Positions 43,852 to 53,476 are shown, counted from the first letter of the stretch. The stretch: 64,000 nt of DNA from Ostreibacterium oceani (GCF_009362845.1 NZ_WHNW01000001.1:1-64000); one strand, 5' to 3'. The notes: generated from the letters alone by a model not told the origin. Numbers and translations: made by a program.

Positions 43852-43869
43852 ATCACAGGCGGTTTAAAT
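43840..43869. repeat. duplication spanning the trpD stop
   Basis: CAGGCGGTTTAAAT is found at 43840-43853 (containing the TAA stop) and again at 43856-43869; the period is 16 bp. Confidence 0.95.
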
Positions 43870-44169
43870 TTAATTAGCCGAAACAAACTTGCGAGCGGTC
43901 TATCGTATAATAATTTGTCTTGTCCTGCTTGTTGCCTTGTTTGTTGCCCTGCTTGTGCCCTGCTTGTTGTCATGCTTGGCGTGGGTAACCTGCACATTTT
44001 GCGGTTATTTGTGGTGATTAATAATACCGCTATTGTGGCGCCGCTGCGGTGACATCGCTGTTGTGGAAAATACGGGCAACTGAATGAATGATAAACAATA
44101 ATAGCGGACACCGAGGTTTCGTATGCCGTGTGAAATGGCAAGCATTAAAATTAGGAGAATAACATCAAC
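43870..44169. other. 300-bp trpD-trpC spacer with T/G-rich repeats
   Basis: Degenerate 12-14-bp repeats of CCTGCTTGTTGCC type occupy about 43920-43970. Further right AGGAG (44154-44158) lies 12 bp before the trpC start. No ORF or RNA gene is convincing. Confidence 0.5.
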
Positions 44170-44997
44170 ATGAACCAGTCAAACACCGCAGCAGCAATGC
44201 CAACCTTGTTGGAAAAAATTGTGGCAGTCAAAAAAGCCGAGGTCGCTGAGCGTTCAGAAAAAATACCGTTGGCGGTTGTTGAGCATATGTTGGCAGAACT
44301 AAACGGGCCATCGCGTGGGTTTTATGAGCATTTGCAAAAGCGGGTCGAGCGACATGAAAACGCGGTGATTGCAGAAATAAAAAAAGCCTCCCCCAGCCAA
44401 GGTGTGATTCGTGAAAATTTCTCCCCCGTTGAGATTGCACAAAGTTTTGAACGCCACCAAGCGGCTTGTTTATCGGTGTTAACGGACGCGTCATTTTTCC
44501 AGGGTAGCGAAGTCTATTTAGAGGAGGCGCGTGAGGCAACGCAACTACCCGTGATTCGTAAAGACTTTATTATCGATGCTTACCAAGTCTATGAATCCAA
44601 AGCGATGGGCGCAGACTGTATTCTATTGATTGCCGCGTGTTTGTCGCAAACACAAATGCTGACCTTTACGCGACTAGCGTATGATTTGGGTATGGATGTA
44701 TTGGTCGAAGTGCATAATTTGGCTGAGTTGGATAAGGTCGCAGGGTTGCCAATCCGTATGGTGGGGATTAATAATCGTGATTTACATACATTTGATGTGA
44801 ATTTGACGACTACCTTTGAGCTGGCTGCACAAATTCCCAAAGAAATCCTTATTGTCACTGAAAGCGGTATTCATTCACGCGAAGACGTAGAGTTAATGAA
44901 TACCATGGGTATTTATGCGTTTTTGGTTGGGGAAAGCCTAATGCGCCACGATGATCCAGGTGAAAAATTAGACCAGTTGTTTTTTAATGGGGTTTGA
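44170..44997 (+). CDS. trpC: indole-3-glycerol phosphate synthase
   Basis: TrpC closes the indole ring in tryptophan synthesis. The 275-residue TIM barrel has VIAEIKKASPSQGVIRENF (catalytic Lys), QAACLSVLTDASFFQGS, PVIRKDFIIDAYQVYESKAMGAD, VEVHNLAEL, GINNRDLHTFDVNL, VTESGIHSREDV and AFLVGESLMRHDDPG. It is stand-alone, not fused to TrpF. It overlaps the next gene (DUF3108) by 11 bp. Confidence 0.97.
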   Translation: MNQSNTAAAMPTLLEKIVAVKKAEVAERSEKIPLAVVEHMLAELNGPSRGFYEHLQKRVERHENAVIAEIKKASPSQGVIRENFSPVEIAQSFERHQAACLSVLTDASFFQGSEVYLEEAREATQLPVIRKDFIIDAYQVYESKAMGADCILLIAACLSQTQMLTFTRLAYDLGMDVLVEVHNLAELDKVAGLPIRMVGINNRDLHTFDVNLTTTFELAAQIPKEILIVTESGIHSREDVELMNTMGIYAFLVGESLMRHDDPGEKLDQLFFNGV

Positions 44998-45703
44998 TGT
45001 GGTTTTTGTAAAAAGCACCATTAAAAAACAAAAGGCTAAAAAATATAAAGCCAAAAAATATTGCTTTGTATTGCCGTTGTTGTTGCTGTCTGCTTGGGCA
45101 CAGGCGCAGCAATACGATGTGACTGTCAAAGGCGTAAACGCGGGAAAAGCCGCACTGCAGTATGAAATAAATGCGTCGACTTATGCGGTAAGCCTTGCGT
45201 TGTACCCTAGCGGGGTGGCAAAGTTATTTGGGGTTGACGATATGCAAGAAAAAGCCGCTGGCGTGATTAAAGCAAACCAGTTTTACCCTGAGTCGTATGG
45301 GCGCTACCCATTGTCTAGTGGCGGTGACACAACGGGCGAGCCGCTACTGAGCGTGGCATTTATCGATGATATGCTCGAGGTAAGAGAAGCCGATGGCTAT
45401 GAACGATTACCATTAATGCAAAGCGGCCAAGATCCCTTGACACAAATATTACAAATTCAACAAGATATAGCGAAAGGACAATTGCGGTCTGAGTATATCT
45501 TGGTGACTGATACCAACCAGCGCACTTATGTGGCAACGCTAGACCAGCAAGCCAACACAAACCAAGTCCAGCTAACGCAGGCAGCGGGTGGCGAGCGGGT
45601 GATTAAGCTTTGGTTTGATGTGAATAATACGTTATTAAAAATGCAAAAGATTAAACGCGGAAAAATCGATTTTGAAATCATAAAACGAGATGTGTCAGGC
45701 TAA
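44987..45703 (+). CDS. DUF3108 domain periplasmic protein
   Basis: A 238-residue protein with a basic N-terminus (KKQKAKKYKAKKYC) and signal sequence (FVLPLLLLSAWAQAQ, cleaved near residue 41). The mature part resembles DUF3108: YDVTVKGVNAGKAALQYEI, FYPESYGRYPLSS, DPLTQILQIQQDIAKGQ and IKLWFDVNNTLLKMQKIKRGKIDFEI. The function is unknown. The start lies inside the end of trpC and is the only ATG available, so the unusually long, Lys-rich n-region is probably real but a downstream TTG start is possible. Confidence 0.85.
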   Translation: MGFDVVFVKSTIKKQKAKKYKAKKYCFVLPLLLLSAWAQAQQYDVTVKGVNAGKAALQYEINASTYAVSLALYPSGVAKLFGVDDMQEKAAGVIKANQFYPESYGRYPLSSGGDTTGEPLLSVAFIDDMLEVREADGYERLPLMQSGQDPLTQILQIQQDIAKGQLRSEYILVTDTNQRTYVATLDQQANTNQVQLTQAAGGERVIKLWFDVNNTLLKMQKIKRGKIDFEIIKRDVSG

Positions 45704-45790
45704 AATGAAACGAATGATAGCGATGGTGCGTAATGATGCCTAATGATGCGTGATTCTACGTAATAACGATAAGTGTTGTGGGTAGTAATA

Positions 45791-45824
45791 AATAGTGATA
45801 AGCAGTGATAAGCAGTGATAAGCA
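45791..45824. repeat. 10-bp tandem repeat
   Basis: AGTGATAAGC recurs three times after degenerate TAATGATGC copies (about 45728-45750). It lies between the DUF3108 gene and the glycosyltransferase gene. Confidence 0.95.
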
Positions 45825-45914
45825 GGTAAGTGTTTCGAATGCTATTTGCATTATGCAAAAGTGATTTGTCGAGACGACAGTTAATCAGACGGTTGTAAAT
45901 TTATATCATAACCA

Positions 45915-46883
45915 ATGAAAACCTTAATTTTAATTAAAGAAGATACCTTTCAGATATACAATGATTTGTATATCGGTTTCCACAAAGCCATCGGTTCGGT
46001 GGATATGCGGCGTTTGGATGAACTGGCTGAATCTGATTTGCGCGCTTATTTTGATAGCCATGTAGAGACGGAAAAATATGATCGCATTGTTTTGCATCTT
46101 CATTTTGAATATTTGACGTCTCAGTTAAAATTTTTGGCGACCTTGCCAGGGCTTGTTTTTATCGATCGATTAACGTCTTTTGATAGTGTTGAAAGCCATG
46201 ACCAGCACATGAAATTTTATAAAAAAATTCCTTGGGCGCGTGTTATTTTAACCAGTTATAACTTGATGGAAAAATACCAAGCGCATGGTTTGGACGCGTG
46301 GGCGGTCCCCAAAGGCTATAACAGTAGTGTGTTTAATCAAGTGACCCGCAAACGTAAAACTGACATCGGCTTGATTAATAATCGATTTGTTAAAAGCGAA
46401 AAATACCCGCATCAGCAGCAACAGGCCCAATTCATCAAAAAATTAATCGCAGATTACCCGAATACCGTCATTGCAGAGGCACTGAGCGAATCAGCGTATG
46501 TTAACTTTCTGCATAGCATCCAAATGCTGGTTTGCCCAGACATCGGTGCTGGAGAGTATTTGCATAAAACCTTTGAAGCAATGGCCTGTGGTGTGATGGT
46601 CATGGCGTTTGACCAAGGTGAAACGGAGAATGCGGCGATTGGGCTGAGTGATTTAGACAATATTGTGTTATTTAGAGATTACACCGAATTTCAACAAAAA
46701 CTTGAATTGCTGTCTAACCACAAAGAATTTATTCATAAAATCGCCCAGAATGGTCAGCAGCTCGTACAGACAAAATACCCGTATATTACGGTCGGTGAAA
46801 GCATCGCAACACTGGTTGCGGCCGAAATGAGACGCCCTGAAGATTTCCAAACGGGGATTAAAATTTTTGGATTTCGTGTCTAG
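45915..46883 (+). CDS. glycosyltransferase family 1/4-like protein
   Basis: A 322-residue soluble protein. The C-terminal half has a GT-B-type nucleotide-sugar site: HKTFEAMACGVMVMAFDQGETENA (about residues 217-240), where the EAMACG-type motif is conserved, preceded by MLVCPDIGAGEY. The N-terminal half (LHLHFEYLTSQLKFLATLPGLVFID) is less typical. The donor and acceptor cannot be told. No lipopolysaccharide or capsule genes surround it; a polytopic membrane protein gene follows after a probable terminator. Confidence 0.75.
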   Translation: MKTLILIKEDTFQIYNDLYIGFHKAIGSVDMRRLDELAESDLRAYFDSHVETEKYDRIVLHLHFEYLTSQLKFLATLPGLVFIDRLTSFDSVESHDQHMKFYKKIPWARVILTSYNLMEKYQAHGLDAWAVPKGYNSSVFNQVTRKRKTDIGLINNRFVKSEKYPHQQQQAQFIKKLIADYPNTVIAEALSESAYVNFLHSIQMLVCPDIGAGEYLHKTFEAMACGVMVMAFDQGETENAAIGLSDLDNIVLFRDYTEFQQKLELLSNHKEFIHKIAQNGQQLVQTKYPYITVGESIATLVAAEMRRPEDFQTGIKIFGFRV

Positions 46884-46932
46884 CCTGTACGAATACCACC
46901 AATCGTGCAGATGGTTAAAACGCCCTGCTAAG

Positions 46933-46962
46933 CCGTTGATGTTTTTCGTTAACGGTTTTTTT
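46933..46962 (+). terminator. possible terminator after the glycosyltransferase gene
   Basis: CCGTT, a 12-base loop, AACGG and TTTTTTT. The stem is short, so confidence is moderate. The next gene starts 9 bp later. Confidence 0.5.
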
Positions 46963-46970
46963 GATAGCTA

Positions 46971-48422
46971 ATGCAATATATTCGTCAAACCCTATTGCCA
47001 ATGATTTACCGCCATCCTATTGCGGTTGGGATGCTGCTGTCTGTCATTTCAGGGGTTTATCTGATTGCTGACTACGGCATCATTAATCGAGCAGCATTAT
47101 TACCCATGTGGCAGCTGCAACAAATGGAGTTAACGCAACCAGCACAGTCGCCTTATGAAGTATTCGGTATACTGGGTGTTGTTGGTCATTGGTTGCATGA
47201 TGGCTTGGGGCTGTCTTTAACTGCCTCGGTGTATGGGCTGTTGTTAGTGGTGCATGCAGGAATTATTGGGTTGATTTTATTGATAACACAGCGCCTGCAG
47301 TTAGCATTATTGACGCAGTGGATACTGCTTTTTTTGGTGCTTTGCCACCCCAATTACAATGATTTTCGCACCTATCTAATGAATGAACCGATTTATTGGT
47401 TAATTTGGTTGGTTGGCGTGTATGTTCTGTTGCGGTTTTATCGCGAGCGTCCTGTGTTCACAGGCATTATCTGGATTGTGCTATTTCTGCTTGCTGGTCA
47501 GCTCAGTTTGGCCGCATGGTTTTGGCTGCTGCTCTTTCCATTTGGTGCTTTTTTGATTAAAGACTGGCGCAGTAAAAGTGTCTTTATCGCGTTGGTTTGT
47601 TATGCGGCAGTGATGATTTTGTTGATGTTATTTCCGCTTTACCACGGTGAGTCTCCGCTGCACTTTTTTATCGAAATAGCTGGGCAAACCAATCGGTTAT
47701 CGGATTGGTTGCGGTTAAATAATGCGGCGTGGCTTGACGAAAGTGACCGACTGATTCCTGCGATTTTTGTGTTTTCAGGTGCAACAAGTATTGTGCTTAT
47801 CCATATGATGATGTCGTTGGGGTTAGTCTGTGGGCTTTTGGCTTTTTATGCTTGGCGAAAAAAACAGTATCAAGTCGTTCATTCTGCGTATTTAAGTTTG
47901 CTTATTTATGTATTTATTTTCGACATATTGGTTGCTATTTTATTGTGGGTATTTGCCGCTGAGTATTCAGGGTTGTATTTTTTTGCGAGTGTTTTTTTGA
48001 TTTTTATTTTGGCAGCATTGGGGCTATCTTATGTGTTTAAAAAACTATTAACGCATCGATATCCAAGGCATTTTTCATTGGTCATTATTTGGTGTTTAGT
48101 GGCTTATTTTGCAAGTGGTTATATTATTTTTGGGCCCACAAAAACACATATCAAAGCCGCAGGAAGCTACGCCAAAGCCACATTGACCGACTATCCCATT
48201 TATGCAAACGACGAGACTTTTTTATACTACGCGGGGCGTCACCCAGAGCACACCGCTTCGCCAACTTTTGTCACGGAGCTGCAGCAAATCCGCACATTTT
48301 ATTACGCCTATAATAAAAATAGGAAACGCGCGCTCCCTGAGATACTGGCAAATAAAGAACCCATTTATCAGACAGCCAACTCTCATAATGATATATTATA
48401 TTTGTATTTATTTTCCAAATAA
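46971..48422 (+). CDS. polytopic membrane protein, unknown function
   Basis: A 483-residue protein with about ten membrane helices and short loops. The first periplasmic loop (about residues 40-75) and the C-terminal ~80 residues (IKAAGSYAKATLTDYPIYANDETFLYYAGRHPEHT...) are soluble. A conserved-looking HPNYNDFRTYLMNEPIYWL motif follows the fourth helix. Topology with an acidic/aromatic loop and a C-terminal soluble part recalls GT-C glycosyltransferases (PMT/ArnT type), but I do not recognise the family. The neighbouring glycosyltransferase makes a glycan role plausible (inference). Confidence 0.75.
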   Translation: MQYIRQTLLPMIYRHPIAVGMLLSVISGVYLIADYGIINRAALLPMWQLQQMELTQPAQSPYEVFGILGVVGHWLHDGLGLSLTASVYGLLLVVHAGIIGLILLITQRLQLALLTQWILLFLVLCHPNYNDFRTYLMNEPIYWLIWLVGVYVLLRFYRERPVFTGIIWIVLFLLAGQLSLAAWFWLLLFPFGAFLIKDWRSKSVFIALVCYAAVMILLMLFPLYHGESPLHFFIEIAGQTNRLSDWLRLNNAAWLDESDRLIPAIFVFSGATSIVLIHMMMSLGLVCGLLAFYAWRKKQYQVVHSAYLSLLIYVFIFDILVAILLWVFAAEYSGLYFFASVFLIFILAALGLSYVFKKLLTHRYPRHFSLVIIWCLVAYFASGYIIFGPTKTHIKAAGSYAKATLTDYPIYANDETFLYYAGRHPEHTASPTFVTELQQIRTFYYAYNKNRKRALPEILANKEPIYQTANSHNDILYLYLFSK

Positions 48423-48524
48423 TAGCTAAGGACAGTATTGCTTAGCGCCATAATTAATGCGACGTAAAGTGGCTTTATTCGATGAAAGTTTATGAAATAA
48501 CTTGCGTGAATATGCGCGAATTTT

Positions 48525-48533
48525 TGCTATACT
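48525..48533 (+). promoter_or_regulatory. extended -10 promoter upstream of the BMP transporter operon
   Basis: TGCTATACT has the TGn extension plus TATACT. Transcripts starting about seven bases downstream would exclude the earlier in-frame ATGs (48482, 48512) of the ATPase gene. Confidence 0.45.
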
Positions 48534-48604
48534 ATGCGTTGATTTACGGTGAGTTTGATTGCGGTGGATTGATTTCTTTTTTTCTTTTAAACAGACGAAT
48601 CATT

Positions 48605-50164
48605 TTGGATAGAACGGATTTATTTGATGGCAAGCAGTTAGTTTCTGCGTCGCTGACCAAGCGATTCGGTTCTTATGTGGCTAATGACGGCGTTGATTTT
48701 TCTATACGCCCTGGGGAAATAAAAGCATTGCTCGGTGAGAATGGCGCAGGTAAATCAACCTTTGTCAAAATGTTAAGTGGCGTTATTCGACCAGACAGTG
48801 GGCAGCTCTATTGGGATGGAAAGCCCGTCACAATAACCTCGCCGATTGATGCGAAAAAATTAGGCATCGGCATGGTATTTCAGCATTTTTCTTTGTTTGA
48901 AGGGATGACCGTGCTAGACAATATTGCGCTAGCGCTAACGCGGCCGTATAATCGTGCGACATTAATTAATGAGATTATTGATATTTCTGGGCATTATAAG
49001 TTGCCTGTGCCGCCGCTCGCGTTAGTCTCGTCGGTGTCAGTAGGGGTTAAGCAGCGCATTGAAATTTTACGTTGCCTAATGCAGCGTTCAAAATTATTGA
49101 TTTTGGATGAGCCCACCTCAGTCTTGACACCACAGGAAGTCGAGAGTTTATTTGTTACCTTGCGTCAGCTAGCCGAAGATGGCTGTGCGATTTTATATAT
49201 TTCCCATCGGCTCAATGAAGTGCGTGCGCTTTGTCATTCGGCGACGATTATGCGCGCAGGGCGTCACGTTGCCGAAATTAACCCGAGAGAACACAGCAGC
49301 CAAGCAATTGCTGAGTTAATGCTCGGTAAAAAAATCTACACCCCATTGCAGGATAACAACCCTAACCAACAACAGCCTGTTTATTCGGTTAATTCGTTAA
49401 ATTTAGCTGGTCAAGGCACAGCGGTGTCGCTGCGTGATATTAATTTTACGATTAATGCAGGCGAAATTTATGCCATTATTGGGCTGGCAGGCAATGGGCA
49501 AAATGAATTAATGTCGGTGTTGTCAGGTGAGATACCGCTACATGACGCTAACACGATTTGTTTTAACGACAAAGGTATCGCGAATTTGCCTATTTCAAGG
49601 CGACGAGAAGCAGGCATTGGTATCTCCTATGTGCCAGAAGAGCGTTTGGGTCATGGTGCCGTTTCTGACATGAATTTGGTTGAAAATACGCTACTGACAG
49701 CGACGACGACACAGCAACTAGCCAAAGGCGGCTGGCTACTAACGAAAAAAGCAACCACGTTTGCGCACAAAGTCATGGCATCTTATTCGATTAAGGCACA
49801 AAGCGAAAAAACACTGGCCAGTGAGTTGTCGGGTGGGAATTTGCAAAAATTTATCGTTGGTCGCGAAATAGAGCAAGCGCCCAAGGTGATTTTAGCCGCG
49901 CAACCAACGTGGGGCGTTGATGTAGGGGCGGCATGTCAAATCCAGCAAACCCTAATTGATTTAGCCAAATCGGGGTGTGCCATTTTGGTGATATCGCAAG
50001 ATTTGGATGAAGTATTTGCGATTGCTAATCGCGTCTCAGTCATATACGATGGGCAGCTTTCACCCAGCTATCCAACCAGTATACTTACCGGTAAGGATAT
50101 TGGGTTAATGATGCTAGGTAATCCGTTATCTGATGATAAAATTTTAGCGAGTCATATTCAGTGA
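48605..50164 (+). CDS. nucleoside ABC transporter ATPase (BMP-family, two ATPase domains)
   Basis: A double ATPase of the simple-sugar/nucleoside (RbsA/YufO) type. Domain 1 has Walker A GENGAGKST, signature VSVGVKQRIEIL and Walker B LLILDEPTSVLTPQE. Domain 2 has the family-typical degenerate Walker A GLAGNGQNEL, signature LSGGNLQKFIVGRE and DLDEVFAI. The frame is open back to 48482, but homology begins only around ASLTKRFGSYVANDGV and an extended -10 lies inside the upstream part. I therefore place the start near the TTG at 48605; the exact start is uncertain. It overlaps the permease gene by 4 bp. Confidence 0.9.
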   Translation: MDRTDLFDGKQLVSASLTKRFGSYVANDGVDFSIRPGEIKALLGENGAGKSTFVKMLSGVIRPDSGQLYWDGKPVTITSPIDAKKLGIGMVFQHFSLFEGMTVLDNIALALTRPYNRATLINEIIDISGHYKLPVPPLALVSSVSVGVKQRIEILRCLMQRSKLLILDEPTSVLTPQEVESLFVTLRQLAEDGCAILYISHRLNEVRALCHSATIMRAGRHVAEINPREHSSQAIAELMLGKKIYTPLQDNNPNQQQPVYSVNSLNLAGQGTAVSLRDINFTINAGEIYAIIGLAGNGQNELMSVLSGEIPLHDANTICFNDKGIANLPISRRREAGIGISYVPEERLGHGAVSDMNLVENTLLTATTTQQLAKGGWLLTKKATTFAHKVMASYSIKAQSEKTLASELSGGNLQKFIVGREIEQAPKVILAAQPTWGVDVGAACQIQQTLIDLAKSGCAILVISQDLDEVFAIANRVSVIYDGQLSPSYPTSILTGKDIGLMMLGNPLSDDKILASHIQ

Positions 50165-51312
50165 TACAGTTAATTAAGCGCGAACAAAAAAGTCATTTTA
50201 TCGCCTACTTAGGATCAGTGGTGGCTTCTTTGTTAACGGTGTTGTTTGGCGGCTTGTTATTTTATTTATTAGGGTTGCATCCTGTGAAAACGTTGTTGGT
50301 GTTTTTTGTTTCACCGCTTGCGAATTTACAAGGGGTAGCCGAGCTTGCTGTCAAAGCAGCCCCCATTATTTTATGTGCGATTGGGTTGTCTTTTTGCTTT
50401 CGCGCCAATCAGTGGAATATCGGCGCTGAGGGCCAATTATTTTGTGGTGCTATGGCAGCAAGTGCTGCGGCACTTTTTTTTAATACAAGCGAAAGCGCTT
50501 GGGTGATTTATGTGGTCATTTTGTGCGGGGTGTTTGCTGGTATGCTGTGGGCGGCCATTCCCGCTTTTTTAAAGGTCCATATGCAAACCAACGAAATCTT
50601 AACCAGCTTAATGCTGACGTATGTTGCGTATCAATTATTGCAATTTTTAGTCTATGGACCGCTCAAAGATCCGACTGGGTTTGGCTTTCCTGAAAGCGAA
50701 TTATTCTCTAGTGCAACGACATTACCGCCTTTGATGGCTGGTACTCGGCTGCACTATGGCATGCTTTTAATCCCTGTTATTGTGATACTGGCTAGCTTAT
50801 TGTTGAATCGACACTTGCTGGGTTACCGCGTGCGCTTGATTGGTATGGCGCCAGCGGCAGTCCGTTATGCAGGCTTTTCTCAGAAAAAAATCATCTGGAC
50901 TGTTTTCTTAATCTCTGGTGCTTGCGCTGGGTTGGCTGGGGCGTTTGAAGTAACTGGCATTATTGGTCAGCTAGTACCTAGCGTGTCACCGGGTTATGGC
51001 TTTACCGCGATTATTGTGGCTTTTTTGGGGCGACTAAACCCTATTGGTATTTTTTTTGCAGGCTTTGCCATCGCTTTGACTTATCTGGGCGGAGAAGTGT
51101 TGCAAATTGTTGATACACAGGAATTGGCACTATCCAATAGCGGTGATGACATTGTTATTTCAAGGGCGATTGGTGATGTGTTGCAAGCCAGCGTGCTGTT
51201 GTTTTTGTTGATGACAGAAGTGCTAACACGGTATCGGCTTGCTTGGGTGTCAGGTTATCAGAGTAACTCAAGCAACCAAAGTAACCAAAATAATCAGGCG
51301 GCGTCATCGTGA
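50161..51312 (+). CDS. nucleoside ABC transporter permease (BPD_transp_2, first)
   Basis: A 383-residue permease with about nine or ten membrane helices and the family motif FRANQWNIGAEGQLFCGAMAAS in an early loop, plus LTSLMLTYVAYQLLQFLVYGPLKDP. It corresponds to YufP/NupP of purine-nucleoside importers. It overlaps the ATPase gene (ATGA-type) and the second permease gene by 4 bp, so the operon is tightly coupled. Confidence 0.93.
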   Translation: MIQLIKREQKSHFIAYLGSVVASLLTVLFGGLLFYLLGLHPVKTLLVFFVSPLANLQGVAELAVKAAPIILCAIGLSFCFRANQWNIGAEGQLFCGAMAASAAALFFNTSESAWVIYVVILCGVFAGMLWAAIPAFLKVHMQTNEILTSLMLTYVAYQLLQFLVYGPLKDPTGFGFPESELFSSATTLPPLMAGTRLHYGMLLIPVIVILASLLLNRHLLGYRVRLIGMAPAAVRYAGFSQKKIIWTVFLISGACAGLAGAFEVTGIIGQLVPSVSPGYGFTAIIVAFLGRLNPIGIFFAGFAIALTYLGGEVLQIVDTQELALSNSGDDIVISRAIGDVLQASVLLFLLMTEVLTRYRLAWVSGYQSNSSNQSNQNNQAASS

Positions 51313-52226
51313 TACTGGCAGAGTGGCTGACCATTATGAATGCCTCCACGCCTTTGTTATTGGCGGCGCTTGGAGTGTTGGTGGTTGAGCGTGCGGGTGT
51401 GTTAAATTTGGGCGTTGAAGGCATGATGCTAATGGGTGCTGTGGTCGGCTTTATACTCGCCCTGTCGGGCACGGCGCCATGGCTTTGTTTTATTGGTGCA
51501 GCATTGGCGGGTGTTTCGTTAGCCTTGGTTTTTGCTATTTTTGCGTTGGGATTTAAGGCGAACCAAGTCGCCACGGGATTAGCAGTGGCTATCTTAGGCA
51601 CAGGGTTAAGCTCACTGATTGGGGCTAAATATGTCGGGCAGCAATTCGATGGGTTTGGTAATTTGGCGATACCTTATCTGTCTGATATCCCCGTGCTCGG
51701 TGTCGTTTTATTTAATCAAAATCTGTTGATTTATTTGTCATTTTTGATGCTAGCTTTGGTTGTTTGGTTTTTTTATAAAACAAAATTGGGGCTCATCTTA
51801 CGTGGCATTGGCGACAATCATTATGCCGCGCACGCTCTGGGGCACCGAGTTATTCTGATTCGATGTTTGGCGATTGCCTTTGGTGGTGCGATGGCAGGAT
51901 TGGGCGGTGCTTATATGTCATTGATTTCCCCGCATCTATGGACACAAGAATTAACCGCAGGCAGAGGATGGATAGCGATTGCGCTGGTTGTTTTTGCCAC
52001 GTGGCGCCCCGTTCGTCTGTTGTTTGGCGCGTATCTTTTTGGTAGCATAAGTGTGTTACAATACAATCTGCAAAATAATCAATGGTTTTTTGTGGCGCCG
52101 CAGTTGTGGGCAATGCTACCTTATGTGGTGACTATTTTGGTGTTAGTGATTATTTCTAATCCTAAAATCAGTGGGCGATTCCATGCGCCTGCGGATTTGG
52201 GAAAAGTGTTTCACCCCACCCGATAG
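51309..52226 (+). CDS. nucleoside ABC transporter permease (BPD_transp_2, second)
   Basis: A 305-residue permease of about eight helices with ERAGVLNLGVEGMMLMGAV, ALGFKANQVATGLAVAILGTGLS, GLILRGIGDNHYAAHALG and ELTAGRGWIAIALVVFATWRP, all typical of the YufQ/NupQ half. It begins with GTG within a 4-bp overlap of the first permease gene. The two permeases should form a heterodimer. Confidence 0.93.
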   Translation: MILAEWLTIMNASTPLLLAALGVLVVERAGVLNLGVEGMMLMGAVVGFILALSGTAPWLCFIGAALAGVSLALVFAIFALGFKANQVATGLAVAILGTGLSSLIGAKYVGQQFDGFGNLAIPYLSDIPVLGVVLFNQNLLIYLSFLMLALVVWFFYKTKLGLILRGIGDNHYAAHALGHRVILIRCLAIAFGGAMAGLGGAYMSLISPHLWTQELTAGRGWIAIALVVFATWRPVRLLFGAYLFGSISVLQYNLQNNQWFFVAPQLWAMLPYVVTILVLVIISNPKISGRFHAPADLGKVFHPTR

Positions 52227-52270
52227 TTAGTTTTTTGTTTTTTTTTATCATACAGAGTCTGAGGAAAATT

Positions 52271-52294
52271 ATGCCATTAAATATGCCATTAAAC
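52271..52294. repeat. 12-bp in-frame duplication at the start of the binding-protein gene
   Basis: ATGCCATTAAAT/ATGCCATTAAAC duplicates the start codon in frame, so either ATG could initiate. Confidence 0.95.
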
Positions 52295-53374
52295 AGCTTA
52301 CAAAAAATCTTATTTGCGATGTTATCGAGTATTGCATTAACCTTTGCCAGTGCGACCGAGGAATCGGTAGAGACGCCACTTAAAATTGGGTTTGTTTATG
52401 TCGGGCCCGTCGGAGATTTTGGTTGGTCTTACCAGCATGACCAAGGGCGTCAAGCCATCGAAGAGAAATTCGGTGACCGAGTGAAAACGACATTTATCGA
52501 GAGCGTCAAAGAAGGTGCAGACGCAGAACGCGTGATTACGCAGTTGGCAAACGATGGGCATGGTTTGATATTCACCACGTCATTTGGCTATATGAACCCG
52601 ACGGTTAAGGTTGCCAAACGTTTCCCCGACGTAAAATTCGAACACGCGACAGGCTATAAGCGTGAGACAAACTTAGCAACTTATTCTTCGCGATTTTATG
52701 AAGGGCGCTATATCGCTGGGATGCTTGCTGGCGCGATGACCGAGAATAATACCATTGGCTATGTTGCATCTTATCCGATTCCTGAGGTTATTCGTGGGAT
52801 TAATTCGACTTTGTTAGGCGCGCGTCGCGTCAATCCAGCGGTGACAATCAAAGTCGTGTGGGTGAACTCGTGGTATGATCCCGCCAAAGAAACCGAAGCC
52901 GCTCAATCATTGGTTAACTCAGGTGTTGACATATTGATGCAGCATGTTGATTCGCCTGCTGTGCCGCAAACGGGTGAAAAAAATGATATTTGGGTCGTGG
53001 GTAATGCAACCGATATGCGTGAATTTGCGCCGACCAAACAACTAACGGCGATTATTGATGACTGGGATTCTTATTACATCGAGCGGGTTCAAGCAGCACT
53101 GGATGGCACATGGCAAAACACAGATACGTGGCGTGGCTTTGACGCAACGATGGTCGAGCTAGCGTCATTTAATGAGAATATTCCCGCCGATATCGTCGCG
53201 CAAGCTGAGGCAGTACGCGCGGAAATTACCGCCAAAAGCTTTCACCCTTTCACTGGACCAATCATCAATCGTGACGGCGAGACAGTCGTCGCTGCTGGTG
53301 AAATCCTATCGGATGAGGCGCTATTGAAAATGAATTATTTTATCGACGGCATCGAAGGTGATTTGCCGAAATAA
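52271..53374 (+). CDS. BMP family nucleoside-binding protein
   Basis: A 367-residue periplasmic binding protein of the Bmp/Med/PnrA family. A signal peptide (LQKILFAMLSSIALTFASA) precedes KIGFVYVGPVGDFGWSYQHDQGRQAIEEKF. Further family marks are HGLIFTTSFGYMNPTVKVAKRFPDVKFEHATGYK and DILMQHVDSPAVPQ. The frame extends to 52235, but the ATG at 52271 has an ideal GAGGA site. The first eight codons are a 12-bp duplication (M-P-L-N twice). Last gene of the ATPase-permease-permease-binding protein operon, likely for purine nucleosides. Confidence 0.94.
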   Translation: MPLNMPLNSLQKILFAMLSSIALTFASATEESVETPLKIGFVYVGPVGDFGWSYQHDQGRQAIEEKFGDRVKTTFIESVKEGADAERVITQLANDGHGLIFTTSFGYMNPTVKVAKRFPDVKFEHATGYKRETNLATYSSRFYEGRYIAGMLAGAMTENNTIGYVASYPIPEVIRGINSTLLGARRVNPAVTIKVVWVNSWYDPAKETEAAQSLVNSGVDILMQHVDSPAVPQTGEKNDIWVVGNATDMREFAPTKQLTAIIDDWDSYYIERVQAALDGTWQNTDTWRGFDATMVELASFNENIPADIVAQAEAVRAEITAKSFHPFTGPIINRDGETVVAAGEILSDEALLKMNYFIDGIEGDLPK

Positions 53375-53476
53375 TACACTGGCTATAAACAGATACTATA
53401 AAGACATAACCCTAAGATGTGAGCTAATTCATCAACTTCGCATATATCTTTAAACATATATATTTAAAATATGAAT

